Counted from the stretch's first letter, positions 50,638 to 59,651 are shown. The stretch is DNA of 64,000 nucleotides from Bradyrhizobium sp. JYMT SZCCT0180 (GCF_018130165.1 NZ_JAFCLZ010000018.1:124001-188000), one strand, 5' to 3'. Notes: generated by a model not told the origin, from the sequence alone. Made by a program: numbers and translations.

Positions 50638-51335
50638 GCGTGCGGTTCGCATCGGCCGAGCTTGAAGCCAACGCCGTGGATGGTCTCGATGACATTGTCG
50701 CAATTCACCGCGGCGAGCTTGGCGCGAATATTGCGAATGTGGCTGTCGATGGTGCGGTCCGACACCTGGATGTTGAGCTGATAGGCGGCATTCATGATCT
50801 GCTCGCGGCTGAAGACCACCGACGGCCTGGTCAGAAAAGCCCTGAGGATTCCGAATTCGATGGCGGTCAGGCGAAGCGGTGTCCCGGCGAACGCCGCAAC
50901 ATGCTGTTCCGGATCGACCAGCAGCCCGCCCTGGGAAAGCGCCGCCGTCGCCTTTGTGTCCGACCCGCGCAAGGAGGTCCGGCGCAGGATGACGTTCACC
51001 CGCGCGACGAGTTCGCGTGGGCTGAAAGGCTTGGTGACGTAATCGTCGCCACCGATCTCGAGGCCCAGCACACGGTCGATCTCTTCGTCGCGTGCCGAAA
51101 GAAACAGGATCGGAACGTCCGAGGACTTACGGATCTCCCGGCAGACATCCAACCCATCGAACTCCGGCATGCCGATATCGAGAATCATGAGGTCCGGCCG
51201 GTCGGCGGCGAAGCGGGTCAAGGCTTCCTTGCCGTCCCGCGCCTCGAACACCGTCATCCCGGCCTTCCGGAGCGCGACCCGGATGACTTCGCGAATATGC
51301 AGGTCGTCATCGACGATGAGGATACGGTGTGTCAA
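50634..51335 (-). CDS. OmpR/PhoB-type response regulator
   Basis: This 233-residue regulator has a receiver domain with acidic residues in ILIVDDD, the phospho-acceptor Asp in LMILDIGMPEFDG and Lys in DDYVTKPFSPREL. A C-terminal winged helix follows (LRLTAIEFGILRAFL, then QVSDRTIDSHIRNIRAKL). I place the start at a TTG at 51335, giving LTHRILIVDDD, because GGAGAG lies 4-9 bp upstream and no nearer ATG exists. It precedes its kinase in the operon and follows a DUF4173-type gene by 25 bp. Confidence 0.9.
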   Translation of the reverse strand: MTHRILIVDDDLHIREVIRVALRKAGMTVFEARDGKEALTRFAADRPDLMILDIGMPEFDGLDVCREIRKSSDVPILFLSARDEEIDRVLGLEIGGDDYVTKPFSPRELVARVNVILRRTSLRGSDTKATAALSQGGLLVDPEQHVAAFAGTPLRLTAIEFGILRAFLTRPSVVFSREQIMNAAYQLNIQVSDRTIDSHIRNIRAKLAAVNCDNVIETIHGVGFKLGRCEPHA

Positions 51336-51360
51336 ACGTCTCTCCGGACAAAGGTCGTCG

Positions 51361-52851
51361 TCAACTTGCGGTCGAACTCTTCTGTTGGGCGTCCAGTGTA
51401 CGCTGGAGCCGCCAGCTCCGAAAACCCCAGGCGCGCCAGGAAGCCACATCATTGCGATGCTGTTCTACAAGGTAGTTGCGGCGGAAAACAAGGTTTGGAT
51501 CGAAGCTACGGAGGGCAATCACCCTGTTGATGGCCGGCAAGGCCTGAGGGCCGAGGTGAAACAGATAGTTGATGTCGACCGTGAGACCCTTGCCCGAGAC
51601 CTCGCGGCTATGATCGACATTGTAATTTGCGATGATGGCAGGGAAATTGACCAGCGAGCAAACATAGAGCGTTGCGGTCAAAGTGATGAGGTTCGCGCGG
51701 ATCAGCCAATCGTTCGAACGATTGAGCCTGATGCGGGCAACGATGAGCAACAGTCCGAACGCGACAAGCAGCATCCAGATGAAGGCTGCGATACGCCACC
51801 AGGTCAGCAGGTAAGTCTGCACATAGAGATCGAGCCGCAGGATGGACGACGCAACCAGCAGGACGTTCTGCGCGACCCAGAGATAGACGAGCGGCCGGAT
51901 CACCTTCGACTGCTCGGCCGGGCCGCCGGGTCTCATTGCGATGAGCACGAATCCCGCAGCCAGCAACGCGGTGAGGATCAGGGGATAGGCGCCGCGATGC
52001 GCATAGGCCGCATAGCTGATGTCGGCCGGCAGCGTTGCGTTGCCCCAGAGAAAGAACACGTCCAGGGCGGTTTGAACCGCAAACAGCAAATTGAACAGGA
52101 TCAGCGAACGCAGGATGGTCGCCGCACCGAAAAAGTCGATGTCATGAACTGGCTTCTCCTGCTCCTCGGTTGTTGCCACGGCCAAATCGGCCGGCACGTC
52201 GGACTTGCGGCGCCACCGGACGTGGATAAAGGGCCAAACCAGCGACAGAGCGGCCGCCCAAAACAGCGCCCGTCCCAGGCTGATATAGGAGGTGGCGCTG
52301 CCGGGGTTCAGCAGGCTGATCCATTTCTCAAGCAGCGGGTTGGCCGATACGAACAGAACTGCGAAAATGCCGCTGAGGACCACCGGAATGAACCACACGG
52401 TGAAACCTGCCGTCAGCGCCGGGAGATTGAATGCGCTGATGGTGTCCCGGAGCAATCTGAACGGGCCGACCAGATAAAGTTCAGAGAGCGCGGAGACTTG
52501 TTCGCCAACACCGGCGAGTTTGCGATCCGTCGTTAGCGAGAGGCCAACGCCGAGTGCCAGGACAATGAAGAAGAGTGAGGCGGCATTGAATTCCTCGATG
52601 GCCGGGATGAGGGCGGCGAGCACAAGGAGGCCGGCAAGCAGGACCTTCGCTTTGTTCAGCCTGGTGAAATTGGCAAGCAGCGCGCCGCCGGTTAGTGCGA
52701 CGGCGAAGATAACAGCGGATATTCCGGTTCGCTGACCATAGAACAGCCAATCGGCCAATGCCGCGAGGGGCACGGCAATGGCCGGCTTGATTGGGAAAGC
52801 ATTTTCCTGAATGGAGCCCGCCTGGGGTGCCGGCGTGGAGAATTCAACCAT
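51361..52851 (-). CDS. DUF4173-type integral membrane protein
   Basis: This 496-residue protein has about eleven predicted transmembrane helices and segments typical of the DUF4153/DUF4173 group: GFTVWFIPVVLSGIFAVLFV, HRGAYPLILTALLAAGFVLI and RLDLYVQTYLLTWWRIAAFI. Its function is unknown. It lies upstream of a response regulator and kinase on the same strand, so it may be part of the signal path or a member of the regulon, as CreD is beside CreBC. The C-terminal 120 residues appear to be extracytoplasmic or peripheral. Confidence 0.82.
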   Translation of the reverse strand: MVEFSTPAPQAGSIQENAFPIKPAIAVPLAALADWLFYGQRTGISAVIFAVALTGGALLANFTRLNKAKVLLAGLLVLAALIPAIEEFNAASLFFIVLALGVGLSLTTDRKLAGVGEQVSALSELYLVGPFRLLRDTISAFNLPALTAGFTVWFIPVVLSGIFAVLFVSANPLLEKWISLLNPGSATSYISLGRALFWAAALSLVWPFIHVRWRRKSDVPADLAVATTEEQEKPVHDIDFFGAATILRSLILFNLLFAVQTALDVFFLWGNATLPADISYAAYAHRGAYPLILTALLAAGFVLIAMRPGGPAEQSKVIRPLVYLWVAQNVLLVASSILRLDLYVQTYLLTWWRIAAFIWMLLVAFGLLLIVARIRLNRSNDWLIRANLITLTATLYVCSLVNFPAIIANYNVDHSREVSGKGLTVDINYLFHLGPQALPAINRVIALRSFDPNLVFRRNYLVEQHRNDVASWRAWGFRSWRLQRTLDAQQKSSTAS

Positions 52852-53141
52852 CGTTACGCTGCCTGTCTGGAGGGAAAACTGCAGACCAGCGCCGTCGAGG
52901 GATGTTCACAGAGCCACCAACCATCATTGGCTAAACGTGGGGGAATGGGCATTCGAAGATCGTCACCGGTTTGCAAGACGAGCTATGCGCGGCCATTGTG
53001 CAAATGCCGGGAAGGCTGCCTGCAAGACTTCAGGATTCTTATGCAGTTTCTGTGCAACGGCGCTTATGCGCTCGCGCAGCAATAACAAGTTTGATACGGC
53101 GATGATCTCGCCTGTCACACACGCACACAGCATCGTCCTTC

Positions 53142-54443
53142 ATGCAAATCATCAAACGTATCGGCGTCGGCCTGGTCTGGTTCGCGGGGCTGGCTTTCAT
53201 TTTCGTCGCGGCGAACAAGAACGATCCTTATCTGATTGCGCTGCGTGGTACGGGTAACATCGTTCTTGTCGTGGTGAGCGTTGCTGCTCTCATTCTCCTG
53301 ATTCGATGTGGGTATTGGCGCAAGCGCGGGATCGCAGGAAAATTGCTGGTGCTGCTGTGGTGTCTGCCGTCACTAGCAATGCTGTGCGCACAAGCTTCGT
53401 TCGAGTTGCGCAAGCGAAACGTTCTGCAGACCGACGTCGCGCAGGCGCGTAGCCTCGGCCAGCATTTCATGGTAGGGTATTCATCATTCCCCGAAGTGGC
53501 GGCGCTGGCCGAGAAGGGCTTGATCGCCGGCATCTACATCACCAAACACAATGTACGAAGAGCACCGGAGACGCTGAAATCTGAAATCTCGGCGCTTCAG
53601 GAAAAACGACGTTCCGCCGGGCTGCCGCCATTGATTGTCGCCGCGGACCAGGAAGGCGGCATCGTCTCGCATCTGTCGCCGCCCTTGACCAAATTGCCTG
53701 CGCTCTCGACGCTGGCGAGGCTTCCGCCGGATGCTCGCAAGGAGAAAGCGGAGGCCTTCGGGCGAACGCACGGAAAGGAACTGGCGACGCTTGGCGTCAA
53801 CCTCAATTTGGCGCCGGTGCTGGATTTGCGACCCGACGCGAAGCGTAACCGGTTCGATTTCAACACGCTGATCGGCCAGCGCGCGATTTCAGACGACCCG
53901 GCCATCGTGGCCGACATCGCCAGGTCCTATGTCCATGGGCTTGAGGCCTTTGGCGTCGGTGCGACCGTGAAGCACTTTCCAGGACTGGGACGGGTTCGTG
54001 CCGATACCCATCACTTCAGTGCCGATCTCGACACGCCTCTGGCGGAGCTCGAAGCGTCCGACTGGCGGCCGTTTCGGGATGTGCTGGCGGGCTCCAGGGC
54101 GCAGCTAATGATCGGGCATGTGACGCTGACCGCGGTTGATCCCGACCGCGCGGCGTCGCATTCCCGGCTTGTGGTTGACGGCATCGTTCGCAAGAAGTGG
54201 AATTATCAGGGCGTCATCATGACTGACGATCTGGTGATGGGCGCGATCTATCAGAACAATGTCTGCACAGCGGTGGTGGAAGCGCTCAATGCCGGCGTCG
54301 ATCTGCTGCTGGTCGCCTTCGACGGTACGCAGTTTTATCGGATCTTTGCGTGCGCCAAGGAGGCATCTTCTAAAGGGAAACTCGATCCGGTAACGCTACG
54401 CGACAGCGAGGCGCGGCTAAGGCGGGCGTTCCCGCCGGATTGA
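53142..54443 (+). CDS. Membrane-anchored glycoside hydrolase family 3 (NagZ-like) protein
   Basis: This 433-residue protein has an N-terminal part with two or three hydrophobic helices (GVGLVWFAGLAFIFVAA, NIVLVVVSVAALILLI, LVLLWCLPSLAMLCAQ) and then a family 3 glycosidase domain. The signature NagZ loop is VKHFPGLGRVRADTHHF, and the catalytic Asp is in VIMTDDLVMGAI. NagZ releases N-acetylglucosamine from peptidoglycan fragments and is usually soluble and about 340 residues long, so the membrane part is unusual. There is no clear ribosome site before the ATG. It is divergent from the DUF4173 gene by 290 bp. Confidence 0.85.
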   Translation: MQIIKRIGVGLVWFAGLAFIFVAANKNDPYLIALRGTGNIVLVVVSVAALILLIRCGYWRKRGIAGKLLVLLWCLPSLAMLCAQASFELRKRNVLQTDVAQARSLGQHFMVGYSSFPEVAALAEKGLIAGIYITKHNVRRAPETLKSEISALQEKRRSAGLPPLIVAADQEGGIVSHLSPPLTKLPALSTLARLPPDARKEKAEAFGRTHGKELATLGVNLNLAPVLDLRPDAKRNRFDFNTLIGQRAISDDPAIVADIARSYVHGLEAFGVGATVKHFPGLGRVRADTHHFSADLDTPLAELEASDWRPFRDVLAGSRAQLMIGHVTLTAVDPDRAASHSRLVVDGIVRKKWNYQGVIMTDDLVMGAIYQNNVCTAVVEALNAGVDLLLVAFDGTQFYRIFACAKEASSKGKLDPVTLRDSEARLRRAFPPD

Positions 54444-54573
54444 GCGAGACGCTCCTCGCGGTCTCGGTGCTGGAAGGTCTTGCGTTTGCCATGTAACATC
54501 ATCTGACGACGCGCCGGTCGTCGCCGCAGGTACCATCGCGGCGGGCCGGAAAAGACGTCCTCGGGGTGGTGTA

Positions 54574-55617
54574 ATGCAGTTCGGAATCTTCGATCAAAAC
54601 GATCACGGGCCCTATCCGCTCACCGAACAATATGAAAATCGGCTGCAATTGATCGAGTTCTACGATCAAGCCGGATTCCGCACCTGCCATATGAGCGAGC
54701 ACCATTCGACACCGCTCAATTTAGCGCCATCGCCAAGCGTGTTCCTTGCAGCGGCGGCGCAGCGCACCAGGCGTCTGCGCCTCGGTGCGCTGGTCTACGT
54801 ATTGCCGGCGCACCATCCGCTGCGGCTGGCCGAAGAAATCTGCATGCTGGATCATCTGAGCCGGGGCCGGATCGAGGTCGGGATCGGCCGGGGCGCTTCG
54901 CCGCATGAGCTGCATTATTTTGGCGTCGATCCGGACCGGGCACAGGCGATGTATGTCGAGGCCTACACCGTCATCATGCAGGCGCTGACGCAGGCCGAGG
55001 TGAATTTTCAGGGCAAGCATTATCAGTTCACGAACGTGCCGATCGACATGAAGCCGGCGCAGCTTCCGCACCCGCCGCTATGGTACGCGGTCCCGGTGCC
55101 CGAGGGCGCGGTCTGGCCGGCGCAAAACAGGATCAACATCGTGTGCGGCGGGCCCTTGCCGCGGGTACGTGAGATTACCGACCGCTTTCGCGCCGAATGG
55201 GCTGCGGCGGGCAATTCGCCGGATCAGCTGCCGCTGCTCGGGATCAACCGTTTTGTGGTGGCGGCCGACAGCGACCGGGAGGCGATGGCGCTCGGTCGCC
55301 GCGCCTGGCCGGACTTCTACAGCAGCTTCATGAAGCTCTGGAAGAAGCACGGTACGCAGCCGCGTTTCGCCCGGCTGCCCGAGGACTTCGATACGATGGT
55401 ACAAAACGGCGGTGCGATTGCGGGATCACGGGGCACGATCCGGGAGCAGGTCAGAACGATGACCGAGGAGGCGGGCGCCAACTACTTCATCAGCCAGTTT
55501 TCGTTCGGCAACCTCAGCCAACAGGAGGTATTGCAATCCGCTGGCATCTTTGCCCGCGAGATGCTGCCCGTGGCGCGGGAGCGCGTGACGCAGACCACCT
55601 GGGAACACCAAGGATGA
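54574..55617 (+). CDS. LLM-class flavin-dependent oxidoreductase
   Basis: This 347-residue luciferase-like monooxygenase begins MQFGIFDQNDHGPYPLTEQY. It has the conserved HMSEHHSTPLNLAPSPSVFL, VYVLPAHHPLRLAEEICMLD and GRIEVGIGRGASPHEL segments. Such enzymes use reduced FMN and oxygen to oxidise organic molecules, often in desulfonation or degradation of ketones and amines. Its TGA overlaps the start of a 103-residue gene, so both are likely made together. Flavin reductase genes are absent nearby. Confidence 0.93.
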   Translation: MQFGIFDQNDHGPYPLTEQYENRLQLIEFYDQAGFRTCHMSEHHSTPLNLAPSPSVFLAAAAQRTRRLRLGALVYVLPAHHPLRLAEEICMLDHLSRGRIEVGIGRGASPHELHYFGVDPDRAQAMYVEAYTVIMQALTQAEVNFQGKHYQFTNVPIDMKPAQLPHPPLWYAVPVPEGAVWPAQNRINIVCGGPLPRVREITDRFRAEWAAAGNSPDQLPLLGINRFVVAADSDREAMALGRRAWPDFYSSFMKLWKKHGTQPRFARLPEDFDTMVQNGGAIAGSRGTIREQVRTMTEEAGANYFISQFSFGNLSQQEVLQSAGIFAREMLPVARERVTQTTWEHQG

Positions 55618-55925
55618 TCATTCGCGTTATTGCATCGAGCCGATCCGTCGAAATCGATGACCCCGGAAATTTCAAGGCATTCTCGGTCCGCATCGAAGGG
55701 GCGATGGATGCCACCGTGCAGGAGAAGCTGCTCGGCAGCGTGGCGTTGCGCAGCGATCGCGAGCATGCCTGGATTTCGGAGCGGGTCTTGCGCGATTGGC
55801 CTTCGCTCAGATACGAGGCGTGGTGGCAGGATGGCCTGTCGAACATGATCGCAGCGGTGCAGAAGTTCGGCTGGATCGATCAGGTCAACCATTCGATCCG
55901 CGCCCACATCGAATACGCGCCGTAG
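55614..55925 (+). CDS. Small hypothetical protein co-transcribed with the LLM oxidoreductase
   Basis: This 103-residue protein begins MIIRVIASSRSVEIDDPGNF. It contains GAMDATVQEKLLGSVALRSD and SLRYEAWWQDGLSNMIAAVQ. I recognise no catalytic motif. The ATG overlaps the LLM oxidoreductase stop in ATGA form, which suggests a translationally coupled partner, perhaps a subunit or a protein acting on the same substrate. This rests on gene order only. Confidence 0.78.
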   Translation: MIIRVIASSRSVEIDDPGNFKAFSVRIEGAMDATVQEKLLGSVALRSDREHAWISERVLRDWPSLRYEAWWQDGLSNMIAAVQKFGWIDQVNHSIRAHIEYAP

Positions 55926-55952
55926 CGGTTTCGCGGACCGCAGCCTCGCTCA

Positions 55953-57104
55953 CTAACGAGTGCTGAGCGCAGGTTTGTAGTCCTGCCGCTTGGACCACGA
56001 CGCGTAATAGGCAACGCCCGCCATGATCGCGATTCCAACGATGCTGACCAGGAAATGCATCGCGAGCGAATTCGGACCCGTGATCAGGAAGAAATGCCCT
56101 GCAAAGGAAAGGAAGACGCCGGCGCAGAAGACAGGCAACCATTCTTCCCCGCACTTCACGATCGGCCGCAGGGCTGGCCGTTGAAATCCATGCCAGTCTC
56201 TCGGGACCGCGAACGAGAAGAGGAAGGCAAGGGTGAGGAAATGAAGTACCCTGTAAGGGGCCAGATTTTCCTTCTCATTTGGAAGGAAGAGATTGAACAC
56301 GGCGTGGGGAACGATTCCAGCCAACTGCGGCAGGTTTCCCGCTACGGTCACGATCAACGCGAACAAGAGATAGAGCAAAGCCAGTATGCGCAGGATCGAA
56401 AGATCCTGGAGCGAACGAATCGCCCGCATTTGCCTTGCGCTGCCCAACGCGAACCAGGCGCCGAGCACGAACACCAACTGCCAGGAGAACGGATTGAAGT
56501 ACCAGTGCCCGTCTGGAAATGAGGATAGATTCCAGTCGAATTTGCGAGCGGCGAGGTAAAGGACAATCGACCCGGCTGCCGTCAGGTTCGGCCGGCGCAA
56601 CATTCCGAACAATACGACCGGAAAGAATGCCATCAGAACGATGAAGAGCTGCAGCACATCGAGGTTGAGCGGTTTGGCCTGGAGCAGCAGGCCGTAAATC
56701 AATGTCCGGATCGTGTGGCCGAGGATCCCGGCGACATTGAATTCGTGGATGATTTCGGGCGCCGCCGATTTCCTGGCGACGTATCCGATCAGGTCGATAT
56801 AGATCACGAACAGGACGACATAGGCGGCGTATAGCTGCCATACACGCCTGAAAATGCGGGTAGCGGTGACCAGGAAACCGCGCTCCAGCATCATTTTTCC
56901 ATAGAGGATTGCGGCGGTATAGCCGCCGACAAACACGAACAGGTCGGTTGCGCCGCTGAATCCGAAATTCCGCAGGGTCAACACGCTGACCGCGTTATGC
57001 GGGATGTGATCCAGAAATAAGAACCAGGCGGCGATACCAAGCAGCAGACTGAGCCGCGGATCGCCGTCGCGTGCGGCAATCTCGGCCTTCATTGACGGAA
57101 ACAT
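55953..57104 (-). CDS. OpgC-like integral membrane acyltransferase
   Basis: This 383-residue protein has about ten transmembrane helices and the OpgC-type start, WFLFLDHIPHNAVSVLTLRNFGF, with FSGATDLFVFVGGYTAAILYG next. The central part has DGHWYFNPFSWQLVFVLGAW. OpgC proteins add succinyl groups to periplasmic glucans, which in rhizobia affect osmoadaptation and host interaction. No OpgG/OpgH or cyclic glucan synthase gene is adjacent. The start at 57104 begins MFPSMKAEIAARDGD; an ATG four codons later is possible. Confidence 0.88.
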   Translation of the reverse strand: MFPSMKAEIAARDGDPRLSLLLGIAAWFLFLDHIPHNAVSVLTLRNFGFSGATDLFVFVGGYTAAILYGKMMLERGFLVTATRIFRRVWQLYAAYVVLFVIYIDLIGYVARKSAAPEIIHEFNVAGILGHTIRTLIYGLLLQAKPLNLDVLQLFIVLMAFFPVVLFGMLRRPNLTAAGSIVLYLAARKFDWNLSSFPDGHWYFNPFSWQLVFVLGAWFALGSARQMRAIRSLQDLSILRILALLYLLFALIVTVAGNLPQLAGIVPHAVFNLFLPNEKENLAPYRVLHFLTLAFLFSFAVPRDWHGFQRPALRPIVKCGEEWLPVFCAGVFLSFAGHFFLITGPNSLAMHFLVSIVGIAIMAGVAYYASWSKRQDYKPALSTR

Positions 57105-57269
57105 GGAGCGTAAGAACTTTGCAAGCCGGAGAAAATCGAATCGCCTATGTAGCGCAATTGTCTGCGCCGGCCGAGTAGACTTTGCGTGAAGAATATTTAA
57201 GGAAGCCGGCGGCGATCAAAGCCCGTTAATGATCACGTTATTTTGACGACGAAATAGGGGTGCGCGAGT

Positions 57270-57545
57270 TCAGACGGTTTCATGTTTTCGCAGGTCGCGT
57301 CGGTGGTCGAATTGGTCGGCCTGCAGATCGACGCTTGCCGTGCCAATGTCGGGAAGCGCGGCTTCGTTCAGAATGTCGGCGGTTATGTCCTCGACGGCGG
57401 AATCGACGATTTCATGGATAAAACTGACGTTCCTGTATTCACCCGACGCAATCCGCGAGATGACCTCGCGCCGGGTAATTTCAGGATCGACAATGGCTTC
57501 ACGGCCGCGACGGCCGTAATCGATCATCACGACGAAATACTGCAT
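57270..57545 (-). CDS. Small hypothetical protein (91 aa)
   Basis: This 91-residue soluble protein begins MQYFVVMIDYGRRGREAIVD. It contains EITRREVISRIASGEYRNVS and SAVEDITADILNEAALPD, a charged helical pattern. The function is unknown. I use the ATG at 57545; a GTG at 57566 would add seven residues. It is isolated between the OpgC-like and S24 genes. Confidence 0.6.
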   Translation of the reverse strand: MQYFVVMIDYGRRGREAIVDPEITRREVISRIASGEYRNVSFIHEIVDSAVEDITADILNEAALPDIGTASVDLQADQFDHRRDLRKHETV

Positions 57546-57732
57546 ATTTGGCAATCTGTCAGTCACCCGGGAACGGATGACCGCAGTATTGCTGAAAACC
57601 GGAAAAAGTCAAGCGAAAATTCGGTAAATCAGCAATCAAGTCGGAGCGCGGACTGTTCCCGGCGGCCGGTCGGCCGAATCACTTGATGGCTTTACCTGCC
57701 GAATCGCTTGCCTTTCTCCGGCATCCCGTCCG

Positions 57733-58350
57733 CTATTTTGCCTTCCCGGTCTTGCGTGTCTTCGCAGCTGCCTTAGTGCGCAGGCGTTCGATCTGGCCCC
57801 GCGGCAGGGTGACGCAGATCTCGCCGATCCATTCGAGTTTCACGCCCGTGATCGGCTTGGCGTTGAAGCTCTTGAGATTGACCAGAGGTGAGGACTTTCC
57901 TCGCTCGATCGTCTTCAAATAGCGCTCGCCGGTCTTCAGGCGCACGACAGCCTCTTCGCCGTAGAAGCTCGACAGCGGATGGCGCTGCTCGCGGAAAACC
58001 ACGATAACGTCGCCATTTTCGTACTTTGGCAGCATGGAATCGCCTGCAACTTCAAAGGCGATGGTCTCTTCGGCCATCGGGAAGGGCAGTTCGACCTCGC
58101 CGAGGCCTTCCGGCGGCACCTGTTCATGCTCCGGCTCGATCGTTGCGCCGGCGCCGACCCGGCCCATGATCGGCACCGAATTCAGCCCGAGATACTCCGT
58201 GATCGGTGCGATCTCGGACGCCTTGATCAGGCGTATCCCGGACAGGATTTCCGAGACTGCGCCCGCACGGACCCCCATGGCCTCCGCGAGGCCCCCCTTG
58301 CTTTTGCCTGTCCTCTCAAGTGCCCGTTCGATCATTTTGACGTCCAGCAT
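57733..58350 (-). CDS. XRE-type repressor with S24 (LexA/CI-like) peptidase domain
   Basis: This 205-residue protein has an N-terminal helix-turn-helix (about 15-45: SKGGLAEAMGVRAGAVSEIL). A cleavage-type linker (GRVGAGATI) follows, then an S24 domain with catalytic Ser in VAGDSMLPKYENGD and Lys in EAVVRLKTGERYLKTI. The layout is that of phage CI-like repressors that self-cleave on RecA activation, or of chromosomal copies. GGAAG precedes the ATG at 58350. It is divergent from a GcrA-like gene, and the gap holds CGGAA repeats, so autoregulation is likely. Confidence 0.9.
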   Translation of the reverse strand: MLDVKMIERALERTGKSKGGLAEAMGVRAGAVSEILSGIRLIKASEIAPITEYLGLNSVPIMGRVGAGATIEPEHEQVPPEGLGEVELPFPMAEETIAFEVAGDSMLPKYENGDVIVVFREQRHPLSSFYGEEAVVRLKTGERYLKTIERGKSSPLVNLKSFNAKPITGVKLEWIGEICVTLPRGQIERLRTKAAAKTRKTGKAK

Positions 58351-58359
58351 GGTTCTTCC

Positions 58360-58435
58360 TTTCCCGAATTTCGGAAACACTAGCAGTTACGATAACCAGA
58401 AATCAAGCTTGACTTTTCGTTCGGAATATCGGAAA
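58360..58435. promoter_or_regulatory. CGGAA repeats in the S24/GcrA-like divergent promoter region
   Basis: The motif CGGAA recurs at 58372-58376, 58422-58426 and 58430-58434. The first sits in a partial palindrome, TTTCCCGAATTTCGGAAA (58360-58377, 14 of 18 bases symmetric). The pair at 58420-58435 lies in the spacer of a promoter-like TTGACT-N17-GAAATA (58409-58437) that would drive the GcrA-like gene. It is a plausible binding region for the S24 repressor. Confidence 0.4.
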
Positions 58436-58481
58436 TAGATGGAGGCGTCGGGCGACGTTCAAAGAAACAGGAAATTCGCTA

Positions 58482-59012
58482 ATGGAACCAACAGACTGGG
58501 CGCCCGAGCACTCGGGCGCGCTGCGGGAGCTTTTTGCCCTGCGTTTGTCCTTTGCCAGGATCGCGGCAGCTATCAACAGGAAATTCAACACAGCTTACTC
58601 GCGCAATGCCGTGCTGAGCCGTGCCAGGCGGATGGGGCTCGCCTGGAACGATCGGACCGAATCGTCCCCATGCGGGCAGCCGCGGTTAAGTCGGCCGAGC
58701 GAAATTCATCTGGTAAAGTCGACTTCGCCCAGGTTTCCATGGCCGATGCCACCGTTTAGGGGGACGAAGCCGGTCAGGCTGCGCTGCGTGGAGACCGAAC
58801 CGCTCCATCTTTCCCTGATCGAACTGGAACGCGGCAATTGCCGCTACCCTTACGGTGGGGACGAAGAGGGCGAAGCCATCACCTTCTGCGGTCATCCAGG
58901 CCGGCCCGGCTCGAGTTACTGCACACCGCACTTTCATCTGAGTCGCGGCCCCGGCACGCCGTCGGAACGTACGGCGTGCACCGTCTTGCTCAAGCTGGTC
59001 GAGACGGCATGA
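58482..59012 (+). CDS. GcrA-like regulatory protein
   Basis: This 176-residue protein has an N-terminal helix-turn-helix-like region resembling GcrA (DWAPEHSGALRELFALRLSF, then NTAYSRNAVLSRARRMGLAW). The C-terminal part carries a Cys-rich motif, NCRYPYGG, FCGHPGRPGSSYCTPHF. GcrA proteins are alphaproteobacterial cell-cycle regulators that act with sigma-70 at methylated sites. The middle is less conserved and the gene is not in a cell-cycle context, so this is more likely a GcrA-related phage or accessory regulator. Confidence 0.7.
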   Translation: MEPTDWAPEHSGALRELFALRLSFARIAAAINRKFNTAYSRNAVLSRARRMGLAWNDRTESSPCGQPRLSRPSEIHLVKSTSPRFPWPMPPFRGTKPVRLRCVETEPLHLSLIELERGNCRYPYGGDEEGEAITFCGHPGRPGSSYCTPHFHLSRGPGTPSERTACTVLLKLVETA

Positions 59013-59078
59013 ACGGCAACGCCAGGTTCTTCCGGGCGCAATCCAAACCCCATCGTTCTTGAAAGGAGATCATCCGAC

Positions 59079-59648
59079 ATGCCGAGAGCCAAACGGAACA
59101 AGCCCTATAACCCTGCAAAGGCACATGACCGGAAATCCCGGGATTTGCCACGCAATGCCGAGGTCGCGACCGTCGAGGTCGACAATCCCCTGGCGCTGGA
59201 GCCGGGTGAGAAGATCGTTACCCTGCGCTCCATCCGCAACGATCCGCTTGCCCGCCTGCATACGCATCGCCAGATCGACGAGGCGCAGTACCAGGGCGGG
59301 CGAGCCTTTCAGAGCGATTGGGAGAGGGCCGAACGCGGCCCGCGCGCGGTCGATCCGACCAGGGAGTACGTGGATGGCGGGCAGATGCGGGAGCCGATCA
59401 CGGAGGGGCAGCGCAAGGCCGTGCTGCGGCTCAATCGCGCCGAGCGCGAACTCGGTGCCGATGGTTCGGCGCTGGTGCATGACGTCCTGGTTCATGGCTT
59501 GACCATGGAGCAGGTCGGGCAGCGGCGGGGACTGCGCACGCAGCGCTGGAAGGACTATTTCGCACGCCGGTTCTGCGAATGCCTCGACCGGCTGGCGCTG
59601 ATCTACGGGTTCGCGACTGCCGATCCGGCAAAAACGCCCCCGCGATGA
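59079..59648 (+). CDS. Hypothetical protein (189 aa) next to the GcrA-like gene
   Basis: This 189-residue basic protein begins MPRAKRNKPYNPAKAHDRKS. The C-terminal half looks like a helix-turn-helix domain (MTEGQRKAVLRLNRAE-like helix, then GLTMEQVGQRRGLRTQRWKD). A positively charged N-terminus and a C-terminal DNA-binding-like region suggest a nucleic acid role, as in small phage-derived regulators. GGAG precedes the ATG. It follows the GcrA-like gene by 66 bp on the same strand. I cannot assign a family. Confidence 0.62.
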   Translation: MPRAKRNKPYNPAKAHDRKSRDLPRNAEVATVEVDNPLALEPGEKIVTLRSIRNDPLARLHTHRQIDEAQYQGGRAFQSDWERAERGPRAVDPTREYVDGGQMREPITEGQRKAVLRLNRAERELGADGSALVHDVLVHGLTMEQVGQRRGLRTQRWKDYFARRFCECLDRLALIYGFATADPAKTPPR

Positions 59649-59651
59649 AGG

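Noticed and set aside
52811..53257. A 148-codon plus-strand frame between the DUF4173 and NagZ-like genes
   Set aside because: It overlaps both real genes and has no product features; the gap is better explained as a divergent promoter region.
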